A stretch of DNA of 64,000 bases from Methanosphaera sp. (GCA_017430835.1 JAFRMD010000120.1:94080-158079), one strand, 5' to 3'; positions 33,537 to 42,883 are shown, numbered from the stretch's first letter. Translations and numbers: made by a program. Notes: generated by a model from the sequence alone, not told the origin.

Positions 33537-34388
33537 TTATCCCATAATCTTCTTTATCTTTGCATCATAATCTTTTTTAAGCCGTCGATTATAAGCATAA
33601 GCATCATTACGACCTTTATTATATTTTTCAAAAAATGTTACTGGCCTTTTAATCTCTAAAAATTTTAAACCATCACTTGTTTCATCAATACCTTCACATA
33701 ACGCATCGTAATCCCAATTACACTTTCTTAATAATTTAACTTCAGCTACTGCTGTTTCATAATCATCAAATACGCCATAAGTTTCTTTGATTCCATTTAT
33801 AGTTTTCACTATTTCATATTTACCATTAGGTAATTTTATAATGTTTTTAGTAGTGGTTTCTTGTAATCTAGTATTATCATTTAATACGTTACGCCAACCT
33901 TCACGGCGAAGCATGAATAATCTATTTGTAGCTTCTTCTAAACTATCAAAGGAACCAAAATAATATTCTTTATAATCAATATTCTTATAAATCCTGTATT
34001 TTCCATTGTGAAATTTAATATTTTTATTAATAGATCCAACTAATCTTTCATTAACATTCCAACCATTACTTTGGAAGTAGTCTCTCCATTTTTTAGCTTC
34101 TTCAAAGTTATGGTATCTTCCGAAGTATTCGTTTTTACCGTTAATATTTTTAATGATTTCATAAACATCAAGGTCTTCACGATACTGAATATATTTCCAG
34201 TCTGCACTTCTTTTTTTGGGATATGGTTGCCAGTTATTAGCTTGACACCAATCACGTATCATTAATGCACCTATTAATGTTTTAAAACCACCCATACTCT
34301 TAACTTTACCATCAATGAATTTACTTACTGAATATCTATCATCATGTTTATGATAGCTAATGTTTGTAGTACCAGGAATTCCTTTCAT
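33537..34388 (-). CDS. AP2-like repeat protein, 4 modules
   Basis: Modules at about 8-55, 62-115, 120-170 and 180-230 (NISYHKHDDRYSVSKFIDG..., KYIQYREDLDVYEIIKNINGKNEYFGRYHNFEEAKKWRD...). The tail 'EGIDETSDGLKFL' and 'KGRNDAYAYN' is shared with the 24742 and 38636 proteins. Probably sequence-specific DNA-binding (inference). It lies between the 34395 repeat protein and a block of small genes. Confidence 0.75.
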   Translation of the reverse strand: MKGIPGTTNISYHKHDDRYSVSKFIDGKVKSMGGFKTLIGALMIRDWCQANNWQPYPKKRSADWKYIQYREDLDVYEIIKNINGKNEYFGRYHNFEEAKKWRDYFQSNGWNVNERLVGSINKNIKFHNGKYRIYKNIDYKEYYFGSFDSLEEATNRLFMLRREGWRNVLNDNTRLQETTTKNIIKLPNGKYEIVKTINGIKETYGVFDDYETAVAEVKLLRKCNWDYDALCEGIDETSDGLKFLEIKRPVTFFEKYNKGRNDAYAYNRRLKKDYDAKIKKIMG

Positions 34389-34394
34389 AACACC

Positions 34395-34952
34395 TTAATT
34401 GTTCCCTCCATATTTTTTATTATATGTTGATTCAATAGACCCTGTGTTTGTTGGTTTTTCATTAGAATAAATTGGATTAGATAAACTACCCACTTTAACA
34501 CCATTTACTTCTTTTTTCCTTTGATTCTTTTTTCTCTGTTTAATTTTTTTCTTTTTTGTTCTTTTCATTTTAATTGGTTTATATAATTGTTTAAAATAAG
34601 TTATACTCCAATCATGTTCTATTAATTTTGATATTGCTTCTTTTGCCTCTTCTTCTGTAGGCCATATTCCAAAGAAATATGTTTTACCATTTAAATTTTT
34701 AGTTACTCGATAACCAGTATTAAGGCGAGTAATATATCTTAATTCATGACCTCTTTTTAAGGGTAAATATTTCTTAAATTCCTCAGGTAATAAGTTAACA
34801 TCCCAATTAATACTTTTTAATGCATCAACAAATCTTTGCGCATCATAATAATTATCAACTACTCCAAAATAAGTTAATTCTCCATTAACAGATTTTCTAA
34901 CTTCATATTTGCCTTGTTTATTTATACTACAATGTTTTATAGGAATACTCAT
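34395..34952 (-). CDS. AP2-like repeat protein, 2 modules plus basic tail
   Basis: Modules at about 3-53 and 66-116 (KYEVRKSVNGELTYFGVVDN; GYRVTKNLNGKTYFFGIW). Then a Lys-rich segment (KKKKIKQRKKNQRKKE, about 125-150) suggests non-specific DNA contact. GGGATGGTGA precedes the start by about 13 bases, a spacing also seen at 38612 and 60322. Confidence 0.7.
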   Translation of the reverse strand: MSIPIKHCSINKQGKYEVRKSVNGELTYFGVVDNYYDAQRFVDALKSINWDVNLLPEEFKKYLPLKRGHELRYITRLNTGYRVTKNLNGKTYFFGIWPTEEEAKEAISKLIEHDWSITYFKQLYKPIKMKRTKKKKIKQRKKNQRKKEVNGVKVGSLSNPIYSNEKPTNTGSIESTYNKKYGGNN

Positions 34953-34997
34953 AATCTCTAAAAATTCACCATCCCTTTATTTTAATTTTCTTTTTTT

Positions 34998-36011
34998 TTA
35001 GAATAATTTTGTGTTTTCAAAGTAATTGTCACTAACTTGTTTTTTCTTACGATATTTATCCTTATACTCTAAACTGAAATCATGTTCTTCTAAAAAATCC
35101 CTTGCAACAATAGCTTCTTCTATTGTGTCGAATGAACCCCAAGTAATCTTATCTTTACTAATTTGATAACCATACTTTGTAGTACGAATATATCTGTTAG
35201 GATTCTTATTTTTCTTGAATGTTTTTTCATCATAGAATTTACTTATGTCCTCAGGATCCCAATTATGCTCTTCAAAATAGTCACGTGCAGTCATAGCTTC
35301 TTCTAATGATTCATAATGGCCGAATGTAATTACTTCATCATCTATTTTTTTACGAATATAATACACACCTTTGACTTCATAAACATATCTTTTAGGTCTT
35401 TCTTTAACTGGAACTTTCACTGGTTCTGATTCATTATTCTCTTGCTCCCAGTTATGTTCTCTAAGATAATCTCTTGCAGTTATTGCTTCATCTAAAGTAT
35501 TATATGTTCCAAAGCATTCATCTTTACCATTAATACTTTTGATTATATTATATCCTGTTTTATCAAAGTGGATATATTTATCATCAAACTCTTCAAATGA
35601 TTCATCATTAGTTATTACTGATTCTTCTTCAGATATGTTCTCAGATGAAACTGGTTCTTGGGATTTATCCTCAATTTCTTTAGGAGGATAATCTTCAGGT
35701 ATGTCCATTTTTATAGGTTCATCTTCAATCATTTCCTTTTCAGGTGCAACATCTATAATCTCAGATTCTTTATTTTCATGGTTTATAATTGGTTTTAATG
35801 GTTTTATTGGAGAATTGTTAATGTCAGTGATTCCTTTTAGGTTAATATTCCACTCATTATCTTCAAATAAATCACGATAAATTATAGCTTTTTCAATATC
35901 ATAGAATACAGCAAAAACATGAGTTTCATCATTTAAATTTTTAATGACTTTATAAACTCCATTTTTACGATATAAATTTCGTAATTCATTATCTTCAAAA
36001 TTCTCCAACAT
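34998..36011 (-). CDS. AP2-like repeat protein with acidic linker
   Basis: One module near the N-terminus (GVYKVIKNLNDETHVFAVFYDIEKAIIYRDLF), then an acidic/proline linker of about 80 residues, then three close modules (about 145-325; 'GYNIIKSINGKDECFGTYNTLDEAITARDYL' type). The start is Met 36011 (MLENFEDNE); the frame extends to 36020. The three related sequences in one protein suggest recent duplication. Confidence 0.72.
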   Translation of the reverse strand: MLENFEDNELRNLYRKNGVYKVIKNLNDETHVFAVFYDIEKAIIYRDLFEDNEWNINLKGITDINNSPIKPLKPIINHENKESEIIDVAPEKEMIEDEPIKMDIPEDYPPKEIEDKSQEPVSSENISEEESVITNDESFEEFDDKYIHFDKTGYNIIKSINGKDECFGTYNTLDEAITARDYLREHNWEQENNESEPVKVPVKERPKRYVYEVKGVYYIRKKIDDEVITFGHYESLEEAMTARDYFEEHNWDPEDISKFYDEKTFKKNKNPNRYIRTTKYGYQISKDKITWGSFDTIEEAIVARDFLEEHDFSLEYKDKYRKKKQVSDNYFENTKLF

Positions 36012-36033
36012 CCAAACCAACTTTTATTTTTTT

Positions 36034-37131
36034 TTAGTTTAGTATTCTTCTATGATTATACATTAATTGTTCTTCATCAACTTGAGCATAAATGGTCGTA
36101 GTGTCTAAGTTACTATGACCTAATAATTGTTTGACTTGCTCTATAGGAACTCCTTTATTCAAAAGATTAGTTGCCATCGTCCTTCTAAATTTATGTGGAT
36201 GACATTTAACACCAACATTACGTCCAGCTAAACGGAAACGTCTTTCAATTCCATTTATACCCATTCGATTATAAGGTTTTTTGAAAGCAACAAATAGTGC
36301 CGGATTATCATCTGTCCTAGAATTTAAATATGCTTCCAAAGCTGTTTGTGCTCTAATATTAAAATAAGCTTCACGTTGTTTGTTACCTTTACCTAATACA
36401 ATCATACTACAATTATTAAAATCAATATCATTCCTATTTAAACCTACTAATTCTGCAACACGAATACCACTACTCAATAATAATTCGAACATTGCTATGT
36501 CTCTTAAACGAGTATTAGGATATCTGTTGAATTCATCACGTAGTAATTCAATTTCTTTAGATGTGAATGGTTTCTTAACTTTTTTACGGTCTTTAAGTTT
36601 GCTTATTTTAAGAACCGGATTATTTAGAATGTATCCTTCTTCATTGAACCATCTGAAAATAGTTGATAAATACCTACGATGATTATCTAAACCAGTGTTA
36701 CTTATTTCACAATGTTTCTGTTTAAAGGATAACCAATCCAATATGTCTTGTGTTGTTATTTCACTTATTGGTTTGCAGGCAAATTCCATGAATTGCCTGT
36801 AAGATAATGTGTAGATATCTAAGGTTCTTTTACTTTTACCCTCCAAAATATTAGCTTTAAGATATTTCTGGAATATTTCCTCATTTTCTTCTTCAAAATT
36901 ATCATTCCTTTTAGCACCATCATCAACTAATATTTCGAAGTTATTTAAAACTTCAAATAAGGTATCATTTAAGGTTAATAATTCTTTCCCACTCATAAAA
37001 GCTTTGCATTCATAGATGATTATATCTATGAGGTTCTGTAAGCTATTATTATTTAATAGCACATCATTTTCTTGTGAGATTGGTTGACCCATTTCAAATC
37101 CAACCCCACCCATTAATAGATTGTTATTCAT
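36034..37131 (-). CDS. Tyrosine recombinase (XerC/D-like), copy 1
   Basis: Full catalytic set: SSGIRVAELVG (Arg), GKGNKQREAYF (Lys), HPHKFRRTMATN (His-x-x-Arg), LLGHSNLDTTTIYAQ (His and Tyr). The N-terminal 60 residues carry 'ELLTLNDTLFEVLNN', related to 'NQMMQLNRILNQEF' and similar motifs in the other three copies. 365 aa. It is separated from copy 2 by 39 bases. Confidence 0.88.
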   Translation of the reverse strand: MNNNLLMGGVGFEMGQPISQENDVLLNNNSLQNLIDIIIYECKAFMSGKELLTLNDTLFEVLNNFEILVDDGAKRNDNFEEENEEIFQKYLKANILEGKSKRTLDIYTLSYRQFMEFACKPISEITTQDILDWLSFKQKHCEISNTGLDNHRRYLSTIFRWFNEEGYILNNPVLKISKLKDRKKVKKPFTSKEIELLRDEFNRYPNTRLRDIAMFELLLSSGIRVAELVGLNRNDIDFNNCSMIVLGKGNKQREAYFNIRAQTALEAYLNSRTDDNPALFVAFKKPYNRMGINGIERRFRLAGRNVGVKCHPHKFRRTMATNLLNKGVPIEQVKQLLGHSNLDTTTIYAQVDEEQLMYNHRRILN

Positions 37132-37170
37132 AACGGTTTTATATTAAATTCTCCAAAAAATTCTTTTTTT

Positions 37171-38202
37171 TTAGTTTGTGTATTTAGTATGATTTAATTT
37201 AACAGCATCTTGATCAACATTAACATAAATCATAGTAGTGCTTATGCTTTCATGACCAAGTAATTTTTGAACTTGTTCTATAGGCATGCCTCTACGGATA
37301 GCATTAGTAGCCATTGTTCTTCTGAACTTATGTGGATGGCATTTAACACCACATTTCTCACCTAATTCCCTCATTATCCTTTCATGACCTGACTTACCCA
37401 CACGATCATTTGGTGTATGGCTTGTAACAAATAATGCAGGGTTATCATCATCACGTGACATTAAGTATTGTTGAAGATATAATTTTGCTTTATTATTAAA
37501 ATAACAAGTTCTTTCTTTATTTCCTTTACCTAATACTTTAAAAGTTAAATTATTGAAATTCATATCATTACGATTTAATCCAACTAACTCACCTATCCTT
37601 ATACCACTACTTAATAGTAATTCAAATACTGCTTTAAGACGTATATCATCTGAAGGTATACTATCACGTAATTTTTCTAATTCATAATCAGTGAAAGCTT
37701 TTTTAACTTTTGTCTGACCACGAATCTTTTTAATACGAGTCATTGGATTTTTGAAAATATAATCATTCTTATGTAACCAAGCAAATAGGCTAGATAAATG
37801 TTTACGAAGATTATCTAATGTAATATGACTACAATCATTTAATCCCTGATACCAATCCAGAAATTCACGTATATCATCAGTGGTGATTAAAGAATAATGT
37901 TTACGCATATAACTGAAAAAATAATTATAACTTCTTTTATAAGCCACTAATGTTTTATTACTTAATCCTTCAACACTTTTTGCTTTGAAATATTCTTTTA
38001 CTATGTGAATGTTTTCATTTTCCCAATCCAAATGAATATCTTCTTTTTTCATAGTTAAGGTTACTTTATTAAATTCCTGATTTAATATACGATTTAATTG
38101 CATCATCTGATTACCATCAAGAACCTTATCCATTCTATCAAGAATATCTTCAGTAGCTCTTCTTTGTGCTTCCGCACTTATTGATTTAATAGCTGTAGTC
38201 AT
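37171..38202 (-). CDS. Tyrosine recombinase (XerC/D-like), copy 2
   Basis: Catalytic residues in SSGIRIGELVG, GKGNKERTCYF, HPHKFRRTMATN and LLGHESISTTMIYVN. N-terminal motif 'MDKVLDGNQMMQLNRILN'. 343 aa. GGATTAGATG precedes the start; it overlaps the 38199 gene by 4 bases. Confidence 0.88.
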   Translation of the reverse strand: MTTAIKSISAEAQRRATEDILDRMDKVLDGNQMMQLNRILNQEFNKVTLTMKKEDIHLDWENENIHIVKEYFKAKSVEGLSNKTLVAYKRSYNYFFSYMRKHYSLITTDDIREFLDWYQGLNDCSHITLDNLRKHLSSLFAWLHKNDYIFKNPMTRIKKIRGQTKVKKAFTDYELEKLRDSIPSDDIRLKAVFELLLSSGIRIGELVGLNRNDMNFNNLTFKVLGKGNKERTCYFNNKAKLYLQQYLMSRDDDNPALFVTSHTPNDRVGKSGHERIMRELGEKCGVKCHPHKFRRTMATNAIRRGMPIEQVQKLLGHESISTTMIYVNVDQDAVKLNHTKYTN

Positions 38203-38612
38203 AATTCATCTAATCCTTTTTTAATTTTATCCAAATCAATACTACCAGTATTAATATATTCTCCGAATAACTCAACTAAATTTTGTATTTTAGTCATTCT
38301 TTCTTTTTGATTTTCAGATAACTCTAATATTTCAGTGAATACTTCACCATCAATATCATTAATAGTTCGCCCTATACTTATCTTTAAATCAATACTATAT
38401 GGTTTAGAATATATTATTTCTCCATCTCTCGTATGGTTTAAAGTGTCGGTATAATTATAAGTGAAAACACCATATCTATCAGTTAATACTTCACTTAGTA
38501 TTTGTTGCCAAACACTTGGAAGATTAGTAACTGCATTCAACCAGTTACTTAAATCAATCTCAGGCTTACCATCTTCTATACATATCTTATTTCTTATTTC
38601 ATTACCAGTCAT
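38199..38612 (-). CDS. Unknown protein, paralogue of the 53244 gene
   Basis: 137 aa. 'LPSVWQQILSEVLTDRYGVFTYNYTDTLNHTRDGEIIYSKPYSIDLKISIG' parallels 'FPDTWKTLVRELLLKFEDGCTYHHKNIVGNRPYTVDLKICIS' of the 53244 protein. Both lie directly after an AP2-like repeat gene and before a DNA-acting enzyme (recombinase here, methylase-like there), so it may be a partner of those proteins. Confidence 0.65.
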   Translation of the reverse strand: MTGNEIRNKICIEDGKPEIDLSNWLNAVTNLPSVWQQILSEVLTDRYGVFTYNYTDTLNHTRDGEIIYSKPYSIDLKISIGRTINDIDGEVFTEILELSENQKERMTKIQNLVELFGEYINTGSIDLDKIKKGLDEL

Positions 38613-38635
38613 ATTATTTTTAACTCACCATCCTT

Positions 38636-39283
38636 TTATTGTTTCCATTCTTTAATGTATTTGTAAAAGAAGTAATCGTTTACTCCTTTTGGATTCTGCC
38701 GGTATAATGTACTGGCAGTTTTACCGTTTAAAAAGAGTAAACCATTACTGGTTTCATCTATACTGCTTATTGCTTCGTAATCCCAGTCACATAATATTAA
38801 TAAATCTCTTTCAAATTGAGCATCAATTAGATTCTCGAAACTACCATAATAAACTGTTTTACCATCTTCTTCACGACCTATACGATAGATTGCTTTTCGA
38901 CCATCATTCCTTTTAATTATATGTTTCATACAATCAAATAGTTTTAACCTTATATCCCAGTTGAATCGTTTGCATAATAATACTTGATATTCAGCTTCCT
39001 CTAATGTATCAAAGGTTCCATAGCTGACTTTGGTATTGTTCCATTGTCTGTTTACTTGGTATCGTCCACTAGGTAATTTTTGTATATAACGTGATTTACT
39101 GTAGCATAATCGTTCACTAGTTTTCCAACCATGTTTTTGGAAGTAATCACGTGCTCGTTTAGCTTCATTTAAAGTATTATAGTTACCGAAACTAACCTGT
39201 CGTCCATCTAATTTTTTACTTACTTGATAATTACCAGTAGATTTAATCAGATGAATATACTCCGTACCTTTAACACCAATCAT
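38636..39283 (-). CDS. AP2-like repeat protein, 3 modules
   Basis: Modules at about 8-52, 60-108 and 112-165 (NYQVSKKLDGRQVSFGNYNTLNEAKRARDYF, RYQVNRQWNNTKVSYGTFDTLEEAEYQ, AIYRIGREEDGKTVYYGSFENLIDAQFERD). Tail 'ISSIDETSNGLLFLNGK'. Placed between recombinase copies 2 and 3. Confidence 0.75.
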   Translation of the reverse strand: MIGVKGTEYIHLIKSTGNYQVSKKLDGRQVSFGNYNTLNEAKRARDYFQKHGWKTSERLCYSKSRYIQKLPSGRYQVNRQWNNTKVSYGTFDTLEEAEYQVLLCKRFNWDIRLKLFDCMKHIIKRNDGRKAIYRIGREEDGKTVYYGSFENLIDAQFERDLLILCDWDYEAISSIDETSNGLLFLNGKTASTLYRQNPKGVNDYFFYKYIKEWKQ

Positions 39284-39289
39284 AAAAAT

Positions 39290-39457
39290 TTAACACCTCT
39301 TAAAGTATAATAAATCAAGAATCATGATTATAACAGCCACAATTACAGCGAATACTGTGAATAATACTACATCATTAATAAAATAATCCAATATCTTCAA
39401 TATTATCACTAATAAGGCGAATAAGGATAAATCCACAATTAAATATTTATTATACAT
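39290..39457 (-). CDS. Small membrane protein, 55 aa
   Basis: Read from ATG 39457 on the minus strand. Residues 5-25 and 30-50 form two hydrophobic segments (LIVDLSLFALLVIILKIL; VLFTVFAVIVAVIIMIL). It lies between the AP2-like gene and recombinase copy 3. Function unknown. Confidence 0.6.
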   Translation of the reverse strand: MYNKYLIVDLSLFALLVIILKILDYFINDVVLFTVFAVIVAVIIMILDLLYFKRC

Positions 39458-39459
39458 AA

Positions 39460-40515
39460 TTAGTTCACATACCTTTTATGATTATATTGTATTTCTTCAT
39501 CATTTTCAACTACATATAATTTAGTTGTAGCTAAGTTAGCATGCCCTGCCATTATCCTTATTTGTTCTAAAGGAACATTTTTACTTAATAAACTACAACA
39601 GAAACTTCTACGGAAACGATGCGGATGAACATTAACCACATCAGCTCTTTTAGCAATAACATTCAAACTATGCTCAATCCCACCATTTTTTAATCTTTTA
39701 TATGGTTTATGATAACTTACAAATAATGCTGGATTCCTATCAGTTCTGGAATCTAAGTAATTTAATATTGCCACCTTTGATGAATCATTGAAATAACATT
39801 TTCTTTCTTTATTACCTTTTCCTATAACATAAAAAGTATTATTATTAAAATCTAAATCATCACGATTAATATTAGATAACTCTGATACTCTTACTCCACT
39901 GCTTAATAGTAATTCGAATATTGCTTTTTCTCTTAGTTTATTACAATTGTTTCTTAGTCTAGCTATTTCTTCTGAAGTGAATGGTTGTCTCACTTGTTTT
40001 GGTTGTTTGATTTTTTCAATTTTCTTCATTGGATTACGGAATATTAAACCTTCAATATTGCAGAAACTATAAAAACTGGATAAGTAACGACGGTAATTAT
40101 CTATAGTTCTTTTAGTTGTTCCATTCTCCAGTAAATAATTAAACCATTCTCGTATGTCATCACTTGTCATTTCAGCTAAACTTTTATCATGAAACTTTAA
40201 CAAGTAACCGATAACATCATTATATACTTTTAAGGTGGTTTCTGCTAAACCGATTAATCGTTTAGTTTTATTGAATTGTTCTATTAATGTTTTGTTAACT
40301 TCCGTGTAATCTTCATCAAAAACCGATTCTGAGGATATACTGTAATTCTTAATAGTTTTATTTAATAATTTATTCAATTCAGATAATTGTCTGCTGTTTA
40401 AGAATTTTTGCATGTCTCTTAGTATATTGTTGATTAAAACATTAACTTCATTATTATCATTGGTTTTGTAGAAGTCGTTTAAAATTACATTTCCAATATT
40501 ATTTGTTGAATCCAC
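39460..40515 (-). CDS. Tyrosine recombinase (XerC/D-like), copy 3
   Basis: GTG start at 40515 with GGGAGTG upstream. Catalytic motifs: SSGVRVSELSN, GKGNKERKCYF, HPHRFRRSFCC, MAGHANLATTKLYVV. N-terminal 'MQKFLNSRQLSELNKLLN' matches the other copies. 24 bases from copy 4. Confidence 0.88.
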   Translation of the reverse strand: MDSTNNIGNVILNDFYKTNDNNEVNVLINNILRDMQKFLNSRQLSELNKLLNKTIKNYSISSESVFDEDYTEVNKTLIEQFNKTKRLIGLAETTLKVYNDVIGYLLKFHDKSLAEMTSDDIREWFNYLLENGTTKRTIDNYRRYLSSFYSFCNIEGLIFRNPMKKIEKIKQPKQVRQPFTSEEIARLRNNCNKLREKAIFELLLSSGVRVSELSNINRDDLDFNNNTFYVIGKGNKERKCYFNDSSKVAILNYLDSRTDRNPALFVSYHKPYKRLKNGGIEHSLNVIAKRADVVNVHPHRFRRSFCCSLLSKNVPLEQIRIMAGHANLATTKLYVVENDEEIQYNHKRYVN

Positions 40516-40539
40516 AATTTAACACTCCCAAATTTTTTT

Positions 40540-41604
40540 TTAGAAATTAGTATATTTTTTATGAGTCATTTCAATAGTCTTATCATCCAAATCTATATAA
40601 CGTAGGGTGGTCTCGATACTATCATGCCCCATAAGTTTCTGGACTTGATCTATTGGCATGCCTTTTTTAATCATACTGCTGCAGAATGTTCTACGGAATT
40701 TATGTGGATGAGCTTTAACATCTGTTTTTTGACCTAACCTTTTTATCATTGATTCCACTGCAGTGATGTCTATTTTATTTTTTTGATTATTAACGAATAG
40801 GTGTGGATTATTATCTTGTCTTAACTGTAAGTATTGTAGCATATAATTTTTAGCTTTTTCACTAAAGTAAACAATACGTTCTTTATCTCCTTTACCATTT
40901 ACAATTGCTTTGCATTCATTAAAATTAACATCATCTATTTTTAATGATACTAACTCACCTACACGCATACCAGATGATAAAAATAATTCAAAAATAGCTT
41001 GGTTCCTCATACCAATTATACTAAGTTTTTCTTTCTTATATCTCAAGTAAGTATGTTTATTTAATTCCCATCTCATACGTTCAATTTCATCATAAGTAAA
41101 TGCCTTTCTAAGTTTTTTAGGTTCTTTAATTGCAGGAACACGAAGCATAGGATTTATTACTATTTTTTCTTCATCAGTTAAAAATCTGAAAAAAGAACTT
41201 AAATTACGACGAATATTATTTAATGTTACTTTACTACAATCATGTTGTGCTTGGTAAAATATGAAGAAATCTTTTAAATCTTCACTACTTAACTCTAAAA
41301 ATGATTTTATTGTCCATTTATTCAAATTATTAATAGCTCCAGTATATGCTCTTAGTGTTTGTTTGGATAATCCTTTAGTTTTCTTGGATTTTATAAATTC
41401 TTTTATTAGAATATTATTTGTTTTTTCATAATCTAAATCATGATTAGTAGGATTATCTGCGAATGTTAAATTATTAGTATTATAATATAATGATTTATTC
41501 AACTCAGATAACTGTTTATTATCAAGAAATCCTTCCATTCCATTTAGGATATCTTCTATGAATTGTCGTTTATATTCTCCTGTTATTGTTTGAAATGTAG
41601 ACAT
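40540..41604 (-). CDS. Tyrosine recombinase (XerC/D-like), copy 4
   Basis: Catalytic motifs SSGMRVGELVS, GKGDKERIVYF, HPHKFRRTFCSS, LMGHDSIETTLRYID. N-terminal 'MEGFLDNKQLSELNKSL'. First gene after the promoter at 41629-41650, with ATG 41604. Diverged from the other copies, so the four are not a recent tandem duplication. Confidence 0.88.
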   Translation of the reverse strand: MSTFQTITGEYKRQFIEDILNGMEGFLDNKQLSELNKSLYYNTNNLTFADNPTNHDLDYEKTNNILIKEFIKSKKTKGLSKQTLRAYTGAINNLNKWTIKSFLELSSEDLKDFFIFYQAQHDCSKVTLNNIRRNLSSFFRFLTDEEKIVINPMLRVPAIKEPKKLRKAFTYDEIERMRWELNKHTYLRYKKEKLSIIGMRNQAIFELFLSSGMRVGELVSLKIDDVNFNECKAIVNGKGDKERIVYFSEKAKNYMLQYLQLRQDNNPHLFVNNQKNKIDITAVESMIKRLGQKTDVKAHPHKFRRTFCSSMIKKGMPIDQVQKLMGHDSIETTLRYIDLDDKTIEMTHKKYTNF

Positions 41605-41628
41605 GATAAATTATAGTTTATATGATAA

Positions 41629-41650
41629 ATTATATAAATTTATTGGTATA
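41629..41650 (-). promoter_or_regulatory. Promoter of the recombinase operon (41604 to 30405)
   Basis: Minus strand TACCAATAAATTTATATAATT: CCA-AATAA variant of the cassette box and a TTTATATA TATA box (41629-41640). T-rich terminator upstream for the ferredoxin unit. Confidence 0.6.
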
Positions 41651-41701
41651 AAATTTAAGAATATTATAAAAAAAAGAAAAAAAGTAAAAGATTAAATATT
41701 T

Positions 41702-41887
41702 TTAATCTGATAAAATTATGGCCTCAACACCACATACATCCAAGCAAACTTCACAGTAAGTACAGTTGTCAGGGTTGAAATAGAATTGTCCAGTTATAGC
41801 ATTAAATAATAAAGCATGAGCACTGCATAATTCAACACAATCCATACAATAACTGCATTTACTAAAGTCTATGTCTAAATTAACCAC
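41702..41887 (-). CDS. 2[4Fe-4S] ferredoxin
   Basis: 61 aa with two CxxCxxCxxxC clusters: CSYCMDCVELC and CTYCEVCLDVC, the typical bacterial/archaeal small ferredoxin. GTG start at 41887 with GGGGAG upstream. An electron carrier in a mobile-element block is unusual; a CysH-like protein could use such electrons, but that is speculation. Terminal gene of its operon. Confidence 0.85.
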   Translation of the reverse strand: MVNLDIDFSKCSYCMDCVELCSAHALLFNAITGQFYFNPDNCTYCEVCLDVCGVEAIILSD

Positions 41888-42099
41888 ACCACTTCTCCCC
41901 TTTTATAATAAGGACTAGGTGGTTTGATTCGTAGATAAATATTTTTATCATCCAAAGAATCAATTTCTAAATCAAAGACTTCATCATCTTTTAATAGCTT
42001 AACATATTTTTGAGGATAATGTAAACGTTTCAATTCAGCAGATACATTATTCTCATGACAATAAACCGCATCCATATATTGTAAATCAACAATCTTCAT
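41875..42099 (-). CDS. Unknown small protein, 74 aa
   Basis: 'MKIVDLQYMDAVYCHENNVSAELKRLHYPQKYVKLLKDDEVFDLEIDSLDDKNIYLRIKPP' is strand-rich with a helix. It overlaps the ferredoxin by 13 bases and the 42096 gene by 4. Confidence 0.6.
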   Translation of the reverse strand: MKIVDLQYMDAVYCHENNVSAELKRLHYPQKYVKLLKDDEVFDLEIDSLDDKNIYLRIKPPSPYYKRGEVVWLI

Positions 42100-42305
42100 T
42101 TACCTATTCCTTCAACTAATTCAATTATTAATTGTCTTCTAATTCCACTTTTTAAATCTTCACGTTCCATATATGCTCGTAGATAATCAGCAGTTAATCC
42201 TCTTTTTTCATAGAGGTTGGTTTCTTCATCTAGTTTTTTACTTAAATCTTTAACATGATCATCAATTTGAATATACTTTTCACATAACATTCTTAAACTA
42301 GCCAT
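42096..42305 (-). CDS. Small helical protein, 69 aa
   Basis: Start ATG 42305 (MASLRMLCEKYIQIDDHV) after GGAGGG; the frame extends to 42323. Two charged helices (VKDLSKKLDEETNLY, YLRAYMEREDLKSGIRRQL), coiled-coil-like. Confidence 0.6.
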   Translation of the reverse strand: MASLRMLCEKYIQIDDHVKDLSKKLDEETNLYEKRGLTADYLRAYMEREDLKSGIRRQLIIELVEGIGK

Positions 42306-42325
42306 CCTAATTAAACCCTCCATTA

Positions 42326-42580
42326 TTATTTTTGGTATTTTGTATAATCACTTGTTACTGTGCCTTTGCTCCAGTCACCTTCGAATATGCAAAGGTCAGT
42401 TGCATTAGCAATAGTCAATGATTCATATTCACTATACTCTTCAGGAGTCATATCCTTATTATAATGTTTTTTTAATTCTTCTGGGAAATTCCACATTAAC
42501 GCCAACTCATTATTAACAGGAGTGTCTTCTGGGAATTGTTTTAGTAATTCTATTAAACTTGTTGTTGTATAATTAGTCAT
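42326..42580 (-). CDS. Unknown protein, 84 aa ('LLKQFPEDTPV' type)
   Basis: Start ATG 42580 with GAGGTATC upstream; GTG 42595 is possible. 'TSLIELLKQFPEDTPVNNELAL' matches a widespread small phage pattern (LIxxLKxxPxDxxV) also seen in the 51502 and 57170 genes. Function unknown. Confidence 0.6.
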   Translation of the reverse strand: MTNYTTTSLIELLKQFPEDTPVNNELALMWNFPEELKKHYNKDMTPEEYSEYESLTIANATDLCIFEGDWSKGTVTSDYTKYQK

Positions 42581-42591
42581 CACCAGATACC

Positions 42592-42876
42592 TCACTCATT
42601 ATTTACTGGTTTTATTTTTGCATTAGATAATATTTTCAATACTTCCAAGCTTGCACGTTCCTCACTAGTCTCCGGAGCAACTACATTAGTATAGAAATAT
42701 TTCTCCAATTCTAAGTACCTTGATTCAGCAGTAAAATCTAAATATTCATCATCACCATACTTACGGTGGAATCTTTTTAGTCTAGCTACGAAGTTACGGT
42801 GTTTTGTTTTAATACGATTCTCTGCTAAGTATGTCATCATTAAATCGTATCCTTCACGCATATAATCCCCATTCAT
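42592..42876 (-). CDS. Unknown basic protein, 94 aa
   Basis: I start at ATG 42876 (MNGDYMREG) with GGAGGATT upstream, avoiding a long overlap with the ASCH gene. Basic N-terminus ('KTKHRNFVARLKRFHRKYGDD'). Not recognised. Confidence 0.6.
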   Translation of the reverse strand: MNGDYMREGYDLMMTYLAENRIKTKHRNFVARLKRFHRKYGDDEYLDFTAESRYLELEKYFYTNVVAPETSEERASLEVLKILSNAKIKPVNNE

Positions 42877-42883
42877 TTTATTT

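Noticed and set aside
33537..39283. Repeated sequence that could look like CRISPR or direct repeats
   Set aside because: The repeats are coding: diverged AP2-like protein modules with different codons and irregular spacing, not identical repeats with spacers.
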